From positions 248,001-312,000 of the forward strand of contig CAWAJR010000007.1 in NCBI GenBank assembly GCA_963782465.1: a DNA stretch of 64,000 nucleotides, read 5' to 3'. The DNA is from JAODBJ01 sp963782465 (GTDB lineage Bacteria > Actinomycetota > Acidimicrobiia > IMCC26256 > PALSA-610). Both the position numbers and the translations under genes were made by a program. Positions 59,558 through 64,000 of the stretch are shown piece by piece. Within the stretch, counting starts at the first letter, position 1; every line of letters starts with the position of its first letter. The notes below the pieces were generated by a model, which worked only from the letters and a program-made list of their open reading frames with translations, did no database searches and was not told the DNA's origin.

Positions 59558-61303
59558 ATGGACGCGGGGACCAACGGGACGACGATGCCGCACGCCGGGC
59601 CGGTGACGTCGTCGTTCGCCGTACTCGACTTCATTTCCGAGCCGGTATTCGTCGTCGCCGTCGAGGCGCTCGGCGCCCGCTCGCGGTTTCGGTGGGTGCA
59701 CGCGAACGTGGCGTGGCGTTCCACCCTGCACCTCGCGCCCGGTGAACCGCTGGCGCCCGAGCTCGCCGACCATCTCGTTCCCGAACGGGCGGCCCGTCAC
59801 CTCGCGTATTACGCCCGCGCGCTGCGTGACGGCCGGGTGCGCTTCGAGGAGCGGGTCGGTGAAGCCAACCGCCTCTACGTGTACGACATCTCCCCGGTGC
59901 GCGACGCGTCGGGGGCGTGCACGCACCTGATCGTGGTCGCCCGGGACGACACCGACCGCCGGGCCGTCGAAGCGCAGTTGCTCTACCAGTCGCGTCACGA
60001 CACCCTGACCGGTCTGCCGAACCGCGTATTGCTCGTCGAACGGCTGCGGGAGTCGCTCCAGCACGGTGCGCGTACCCGCAGCCAGGTCGCGCTGCTCTTC
60101 CTCGACATCGACCACTTCAAGGTCGTGAACGACAGCCTCGGCCACGAGGCAGGCGACGGGCTGTTCGCCGCGGTCGCGTTGCGCGTCGAGCGAGTGCTGC
60201 GCTTCGGCGACACGCTGGCGCGCTTCGGTGGTGACGAACTCGCGATCATCTGCACCGACGTTTTCGACGTCGAGGAGGTCCACGGCCTCGCGAACCGGAT
60301 CGCGGCCGTGTTCGACGAGCCGTTCGCGATCGACGACAGCGACGTGTACATGAGCGCGAGCATCGGTATCGCCCTCTCGGAGACTGCCGGTGATACCCCC
60401 GAGCGCCTCCTTCGCGACGCCGACGTCGCCATGTTCCGCGCCAAAGCGCTCGGCCGTGCCCGCATCGAGGTGTTCGACGACACGATGCGGGCCCGGGCGG
60501 TGGAACGGCTGGAGATCGAGAAATCGCTGCGTCGCGCGCTGGTCCGCAACGAATTCCGGGTGCACTACCAGCCGTTGGTGCAGTTCGACCGGTCGGAAGT
60601 GATCGGTTTCGAGGCGTTGCTGCGCTGGCAGCATCCCGAACGGGGCCTCCTCGGTCCCGGCGATTTCCTCGCCATCGCCGAAGAGACCGGGCTCATCGTG
60701 CCGATCGGCGCATGGGTGCTGCGAGAGGTCTGCCGCCAGGCGGCGTTGTGGCTGGAAGACGCACCCGACGAAGTGACCCCGCTCGGGTTCTCGGTGAACC
60801 TCTCGGCTCGCCAGCTCGCCCACCCCGACCTCGTCGCGACCGTCGCCGGTGCGCTCGCCGACAGTGGCCTGTCACCGCATCTCCTGGTGCTCGAGATCAC
60901 CGAGAGCGTCCTCATGACCGACCGTGAACTCGCGGTGACGATCTTGCACGCGTTGCGGAGCCTCGGCGTGCGCTGCAGCATCGACGACTTCGGCACCGGC
61001 CAGTCGTCGCTCGGCTACCTGAAGACCTTGCCGGTCGACTCGCTGAAGATCGACCGTTCGTTCATCGACGGGCTCGGCACCAACCCCGACGACTCGGCGA
61101 TCGTCGCCGCCGTCGTGCACCTCGGCCACGCCCTCGGGCTGAGCGTGACCGCCGAAGGCATCGAGACGCCGCTGCAACTGTCGGAGTTGCGCGCCCTGGG
61201 TTGCGATCTCGGCCAGGGCTTCTACTTCGCCCGCCCGCAACCGAGCGAAGTCGCCGGCGCCCTCGTCCACCACCGGCTCCGCTGGACCGCCCAGGTCGCC
61301 TGA
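59558..61303 (+). CDS. GGDEF-EAL protein with N-terminal PAS-like domain
   Basis: A 581-residue cytosolic c-di-GMP enzyme. A PAS-like region (about 15-125, with EEVHG-type helices) precedes GGDEF. The GGDEF motif is FGGDELAIIC, with Leu for Phe, and RFGD five residues before it fits an inhibitory site. The EAL domain is intact (FEALLRWQHPERG; DDFGTGQSSLGYL; AEGIETPLQL). It is likely a phosphodiesterase, with weak or regulatory cyclase activity. The ATG at 59558 has GGAGG upstream; ATG 59585 is an alternative. Divergent from the cyclase gene. The third 46-bp palindrome lies 10 bases after the stop. Confidence 0.9.
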   Translation: MDAGTNGTTMPHAGPVTSSFAVLDFISEPVFVVAVEALGARSRFRWVHANVAWRSTLHLAPGEPLAPELADHLVPERAARHLAYYARALRDGRVRFEERVGEANRLYVYDISPVRDASGACTHLIVVARDDTDRRAVEAQLLYQSRHDTLTGLPNRVLLVERLRESLQHGARTRSQVALLFLDIDHFKVVNDSLGHEAGDGLFAAVALRVERVLRFGDTLARFGGDELAIICTDVFDVEEVHGLANRIAAVFDEPFAIDDSDVYMSASIGIALSETAGDTPERLLRDADVAMFRAKALGRARIEVFDDTMRARAVERLEIEKSLRRALVRNEFRVHYQPLVQFDRSEVIGFEALLRWQHPERGLLGPGDFLAIAEETGLIVPIGAWVLREVCRQAALWLEDAPDEVTPLGFSVNLSARQLAHPDLVATVAGALADSGLSPHLLVLEITESVLMTDRELAVTILHALRSLGVRCSIDDFGTGQSSLGYLKTLPVDSLKIDRSFIDGLGTNPDDSAIVAAVVHLGHALGLSVTAEGIETPLQLSELRALGCDLGQGFYFARPQPSEVAGALVHHRLRWTAQVA

Positions 61304-61313
61304 ACCCCGCCCC

Positions 61314-61359
61314 GGTTGTGAGGTTTACACCCCCGTGTGGGGGCGTGAACCTCACAACC
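61314..61359. repeat. 46-bp palindromic repeat, copy 3
   Basis: GGTTGTGAGGTT pairs with AACCTCACAACC (12 bp), then three more pairs, a mismatch, and a C-run/G-run stem of five around GTGT. The right arm contains the stop codon of the convergent DUF971 gene (61352-61354). Confidence 0.8.
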
Positions 61360-61690
61360 CGGCAGGGAGATCGGGGAGCCCGCGCCAGGCCCGGAAGAGG
61401 CCCCACGGGTAGATCCCGGTGGCGTGACCGTCGTTCCAGGTGATCGTCAGGCCCCACGCACCGACGAGCTCACCGGTGACTGCGACCAGCGGTCGGGGAG
61501 AGGTCGGTTTGGGCCACGCGGGCAGGTGCTGCTCCCGCAATCCTCGGCACTCGGCGCACGGGCAGTTGACCCGGAGTTCCTCGAGCGTGAACTCGGCGGT
61601 GCTGCCGTCGGACCAGACGAGGGTCAGGCCGCGCTCGCGGTCGAGTTCGAGCGTGTCGGGGGCCGGAGCGTCGGGGAGATCGAGAGGCAC
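61352..61690 (-). CDS. DUF971 family protein
   Basis: A 112-residue soluble protein. RGLTLVWSDGSTAEFTLEEL followed by LRVNCPCAECRG is the DUF971/GBBH-N pattern, with a Cys-x-Cys-x-x-Cys metal site. The second half, ITWNDGHATGIYPWGLFRAW, is also family-typical. The domain occurs at the N-terminus of gamma-butyrobetaine hydroxylase and alone near iron-sulfur or cofactor genes; its role is unclear. The start is the GTG at 61690, only 45 bases from the divergent pterin dehydratase. Confidence 0.85.
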   Translation of the reverse strand: MPLDLPDAPAPDTLELDRERGLTLVWSDGSTAEFTLEELRVNCPCAECRGLREQHLPAWPKPTSPRPLVAVTGELVGAWGLTITWNDGHATGIYPWGLFRAWRGLPDLPAGL

Positions 61691-61735
61691 CGTCGCAGTC
61701 TCGCGAAACGCGGCCCGGCACGCGACAATGCCCTG

Positions 61736-62056
61736 GTGGCAACCCCGCGACTCTCCGACGCCGAGATCACGGCGGCGCTCGCCGAGCTTCCCGGTTGGGT
61801 GCGGGGCGGGGCGGGCGCGGGCGAGGGCGCCGATATGATCGTGAAGGAGTTCGCAAGGCCGACGTTCCCCGACGCGATCGCGTTCGTCGTTCGGGTCGGG
61901 TTCCTCGCCGAGCAGGCCGACCATCATCCCGACCTCGATATCCGCTGGCGCACCGTGCGAGTCGCGTTGTCGACGCACGACGCCGGCGGCCTCACCGCAA
62001 AAGATGTTGCGCTCGCGGGCGAGATCGAATCGGTTGCATCCGCAGGAGGTGCGTGA
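61736..62056 (+). CDS. Pterin-4a-carbinolamine dehydratase
   Basis: A 106-residue protein. LSDAEITAALAELPGWVRGG opens the fold. The active-site histidines lie in EQADHHPDLDIRWRTVRVAL, and STHDAGGLTAKD closes it. It dehydrates 4a-hydroxytetrahydropterins; in bacteria without aromatic hydroxylases the family may serve molybdopterin or other cofactor pathways. MobA and FdhD lie 0.9-1.5 kb downstream. The start is the GTG at 61736. The next gene begins directly after its stop. Confidence 0.9.
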   Translation: MATPRLSDAEITAALAELPGWVRGGAGAGEGADMIVKEFARPTFPDAIAFVVRVGFLAEQADHHPDLDIRWRTVRVALSTHDAGGLTAKDVALAGEIESVASAGGA

Positions 62057-62500
62057 ATGCCGCTGTTCATCGCGTTGGGCGCGCTGGGCGTGTTGTTGCT
62101 CTTCTTCTTCTGGGCGATGACCAAGGAGGAGCCGCCGGCGCCCGAAGATGTCGCGATCGCGTACGAGATGGCGTGGGACCGGCTCGACTTCTCGTTGATG
62201 TTCGACGTGTGCGGTTCGGAGTTGCGAGAGGGGATGCGCCGCGACGGGTTCATCCAGATGAAGCGCAAGGCCTACGGCGATCACCCGGCGCATCGCATCG
62301 GCGCGCAGATCGAGGTCGAGACGTCGGTGCTCGGCGACGACACCGCGCTCGTCATCACTCGGGTGTCGACCCCCGAGAGTTCGGTGCCCAACAGCTGGGT
62401 TCGGAACAACGTGCTGTTGGAGAAGCGGGGCGGTTCCTGGGCCGTCGTCGGGTACAACCTCCGGCCCGAACCGGAGCCCGAGCGAAGCCCGAACAGCTGA
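62057..62500 (+). CDS. Membrane-anchored NTF2-like hypothetical protein
   Basis: A 147-residue protein. One N-terminal membrane helix (LFIALGALGVLLLFFFWAM) is followed by a globular domain, PEDVAIAYEMAWDRLDFSLM and GGSWAVVGYNLRPEP, with the layout of DUF4878/NTF2-like lipoprotein domains. Function unknown. The ATG directly follows the pterin dehydratase stop (TGA-ATG), so the two are co-translated. It converges with the PPOX gene, with 10 bases between. Confidence 0.7.
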   Translation: MPLFIALGALGVLLLFFFWAMTKEEPPAPEDVAIAYEMAWDRLDFSLMFDVCGSELREGMRRDGFIQMKRKAYGDHPAHRIGAQIEVETSVLGDDTALVITRVSTPESSVPNSWVRNNVLLEKRGGSWAVVGYNLRPEPEPERSPNS

Positions 62501-62510
62501 CCCGCGTTCC

Positions 62511-62921
62511 TCAGCCGCCGGCGAACGACCAGCCGCTGATCCGGGCAACCTCGATCACGATCGCGGGACCGGCGGGCGTCGCGGCCGCGTATTGCTCGTA
62601 CTTCGTGGCCAGCGCCCGTTCGTACGCGGCGGTCATCGGTTCGACGCGCGCGATGCCGTCTGCTCGCACCCACCACAGGTGTTGCCAGTCGTCGTCGTAG
62701 TGGTCGACGAGCAGGCAAACCTGCGGGTTCGCCCGGATGTTGGCGAGCCGTCGCAATGCACGCGTCGATTTCGGTTTCGTGTCGTCGACCGCGGTGACGA
62801 TCGTCGCGCCGAGGACCGCGAAGCACACCGGAACGATGTGCGGCGAGCCGCCGGCGCGTACTGAAGCGAGCCGTGCGACGCGAGCTTCGAGAAGATGCCG
62901 CCGCGACGTTCGATCGTCCAT
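62511..62921 (-). CDS. PPOX-class F420-type oxidoreductase (Rv0121c-like)
   Basis: A 136-residue split-barrel flavin/F420-binding protein. ARVARLASVRAGGSPHIVPV and CFAVLGATIVTAVD form the first barrel strands, and LANIRANPQVCLLVDHYDDD with WQHLWWVRADG the second half. This is the TIGR03668 pattern (PPOX Rv0121 family). It likely binds F420 or FMN and reduces an unknown substrate. The ATG at 62921 is chosen for the family-typical length. It is divergent from MobA by 37 bases. Confidence 0.85.
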   Translation of the reverse strand: MDDRTSRRHLLEARVARLASVRAGGSPHIVPVCFAVLGATIVTAVDDTKPKSTRALRRLANIRANPQVCLLVDHYDDDWQHLWWVRADGIARVEPMTAAYERALATKYEQYAAATPAGPAIVIEVARISGWSFAGG

Positions 62922-62958
62922 CGGCAGGCATTGAACCAGCCGTGGGAGGATCGGGCGC

Positions 62959-63516
62959 ATGGTCGGCGGACTCCTGCTCACCGGCGGTTCGAGCCGCCGG
63001 CTCGGCACCGACAAGGCAACGCTCCCGTTTCGCGGCGAAACGCTCGCAGCGCGGGCGGCGCGGGTTCTCACCGTGGTGTGCGAAACGGTGGTCGAGGTCG
63101 GGCCGGGGGTCACCGCGCTGCCCGCGGTCCGCGAAACACCGCCCGGGTCGGGGCCGCTCGCGGCGATGGTCGCGGGCGCGAGCGCGCTCGGTACGGCCCC
63201 GTTCTTGCTGCTCGCGTGCGACATGCCGTTCGTCGAGGTCCCGCTGCTCGACTTCCTCGCGCGGTACCCGGGCGACGGTGCCGTCGTGCCGGTCGCCGGC
63301 GGGCGCCCGCAGTACACGTGCGCGCGTTACGGCACCGCGTCGGTCGTGGAGGCGCTCGGAGTGCTCCGAACCGGTCGGGGCGGCTTCAAAGACCTGCGCG
63401 GGAGCATCGAACCGATTCCGGAAGCCGAGTGGCGGCGCGTCGCCCCCGCGGATGCGTTCACCGACATCGACACGCCCGGCGATCTTGCCCGTTTCGGTTC
63501 GGAGCACCCCCGGTAG
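62959..63516 (+). CDS. mobA: Molybdenum cofactor guanylyltransferase
   Basis: A 185-residue nucleotidyltransferase that links GMP to molybdopterin. The nucleotide loop is LLLTGGSSRRLGTDKATLPF; LLLACDMPFVEVPLL provides the metal-binding Asp. It ends with FTDIDTPGDLARF, typical of MobA. The start is the ATG at 62959. The partial FdhD gene starts nine bases after its stop, so both serve a molybdenum-containing formate dehydrogenase or similar enzyme. Confidence 0.9.
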   Translation: MVGGLLLTGGSSRRLGTDKATLPFRGETLAARAARVLTVVCETVVEVGPGVTALPAVRETPPGSGPLAAMVAGASALGTAPFLLLACDMPFVEVPLLDFLARYPGDGAVVPVAGGRPQYTCARYGTASVVEALGVLRTGRGGFKDLRGSIEPIPEAEWRRVAPADAFTDIDTPGDLARFGSEHPR

Positions 63517-63525
63517 CGTGGGCAG

Positions 63526-64000
63526 ATGACGTTCGACGCGACACCGGTGCGGCGGCCGACCACCGCTGCCCAGGTGGTCGCGGTCCACGACCGACGCGCC
63601 GATCGGCGTCCCGACCGGCTCGTGACCGAGGAGCCGATGGAGATCCGACTTCACGGGCCCGGGGAGGAGCCGGCCGCCGTCGCGATCACCATGCGTACTC
63701 CGGGCAACGACTTCGAGCTCGCGGTCGGGTTCTGTGCCACCGAAGGGTTGCTGGAGCGGCACGACGACCTCGCGTCGGCGGCGTACTGCCTCGCGGGCGA
63801 AGGTGAGCAGCAATTCAACATCGTCACCGTGAAGCGCCGTTCCCCGGCGGTCGGGTCGATCACACCGCGCAATTTCGTGGCCAACGCCGCGTGTGGTCTT
63901 TGCGGCAAGGCCGCCCTCGACGATGTCGAGCAGCGGGTCGCGCCAGTCGGCGCGGGGCCCGTCGTGCCTGCGTCGGTGCTCCTGTCGCTGCCCGGGCGGC
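63526..64000 (+). CDS. fdhD: Partial formate dehydrogenase accessory sulfurtransferase FdhD
   Basis: The first 158 codons of FdhD; the 3' end is beyond the window. VTEEPMEIRLHGPGEEP and VGFCATEGLLE are family-typical. The sulfur-carrying site is AACGLCGKAALDD, with the Cys-x-x-Cys. FdhD passes sulfur from IscS to the molybdenum cofactor of formate dehydrogenase. The start is the ATG at 63526, nine bases after MobA. Confidence 0.9.
   Translation, partial: MTFDATPVRRPTTAAQVVAVHDRRADRRPDRLVTEEPMEIRLHGPGEEPAAVAITMRTPGNDFELAVGFCATEGLLERHDDLASAAYCLAGEGEQQFNIVTVKRRSPAVGSITPRNFVANAACGLCGKAALDDVEQRVAPVGAGPVVPASVLLSLPGR

Noticed and set aside
1..64000. CRISPR array, rRNA operon, prophage or transposase genes
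   Set aside because: No regularly spaced repeats, no rRNA-like sequence, and no integrase, terminase or DDE-type proteins were recognised; only the tRNA fragment and decayed patch hint at past mobility.

Overview
The window is dense, very GC-rich bacterial DNA, almost all coding, with GTG/TTG starts common and many start/stop overlaps. The gene content points to an actinobacterium, most likely outside the classic model genera (Acidimicrobiia-like is my best guess, not proven). Supporting content: a DinB/mycothiol-type TIGR03086 protein, a PPOX/F420-type oxidoreductase like Rv0121c, a single-cluster actinobacterial ferredoxin, a UspA-kinase pair arranged like Rv2005c-Rv2004c, MaoC and SCP2-type thiolase lipid enzymes, and AAA-LuxR and AAA-cyclase regulators. 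There is no rRNA, no intact tRNA, no CRISPR array and no recognisable transposase.

Layout. 1-2808: partial acyltransferase, two unknown proteins and an APH-like kinase. 2287-3938: a decayed patch between two near-identical 24-bp direct repeats, holding an HTH remnant, a nucleotidyltransferase pseudogene with three frame changes, and the 3' half of a tRNA-Gly(GCC); it looks like an integration scar. 3963-11143: cation/H+ antiporter, a large secreted protein of unknown function, a beta-helix lipoprotein and a secreted lipase. 11288-15675: aldo/keto reductase, MaoC hydratase, amidohydrolase and a K+ channel. 15727-20247: an XRE/nucleotidyltransferase pair resembling a toxin-antitoxin module, a diguanylate cyclase, a ferredoxin, an APH-kinase and UspA. 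20483-26625: two small proteins, then a five-gene arginine deiminase operon on the minus strand (APC transporter, DDAH, ArcA, ornithine carbamoyltransferase, carbamate kinase) that would turn arginine, and possibly methylarginines, into ATP. DosR-like dyads lie in front of both UspA and this operon.

26981-35628: RNA methyltransferase, small stress and envelope proteins, amidase, PadR regulator, aquaporin, GH15 hydrolase and a TIGR03086 protein. 35679-39701: an acyl-CoA module of class III CoA-transferase, a cysteine-free HMG-CoA-synthase/OB-fold fusion, and an SCP2-type thiolase. 39742-46198: membrane glycosyltransferase-like protein, anti-sigma-like ATPase, ATP-grasp protein, hydroxyisobutyrate-dehydrogenase family protein, and a ThuA-hydrolase-RidA operon. 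46372-53515: a large AAA-LuxR regulator and a sugar/amino-sugar operon (GH4, NagB, YczE-like, Gfo/Idh). 53585-61303: ABC exporter, class III adenylate cyclase-AAA-TPR protein, and a GGDEF-EAL protein. 61352-64000: DUF971 protein, pterin dehydratase, small anchored protein, PPOX protein, MobA and partial FdhD.

Two window-wide patterns stand out. First, eight otherwise well-conserved genes each carry exactly one single-base frame change (four apparent insertions, four apparent deletions). This looks like residual assembly indel error more than gene decay, and such genes are given over their full span. Second, three 46-bp palindromes of the same design (outer arms GGTTGTG/CACAACC, variable C/G-run core) sit 7-11 bases behind stop codons at 46210, 53523 and 61314, and look like a dispersed terminator or REP-type family.
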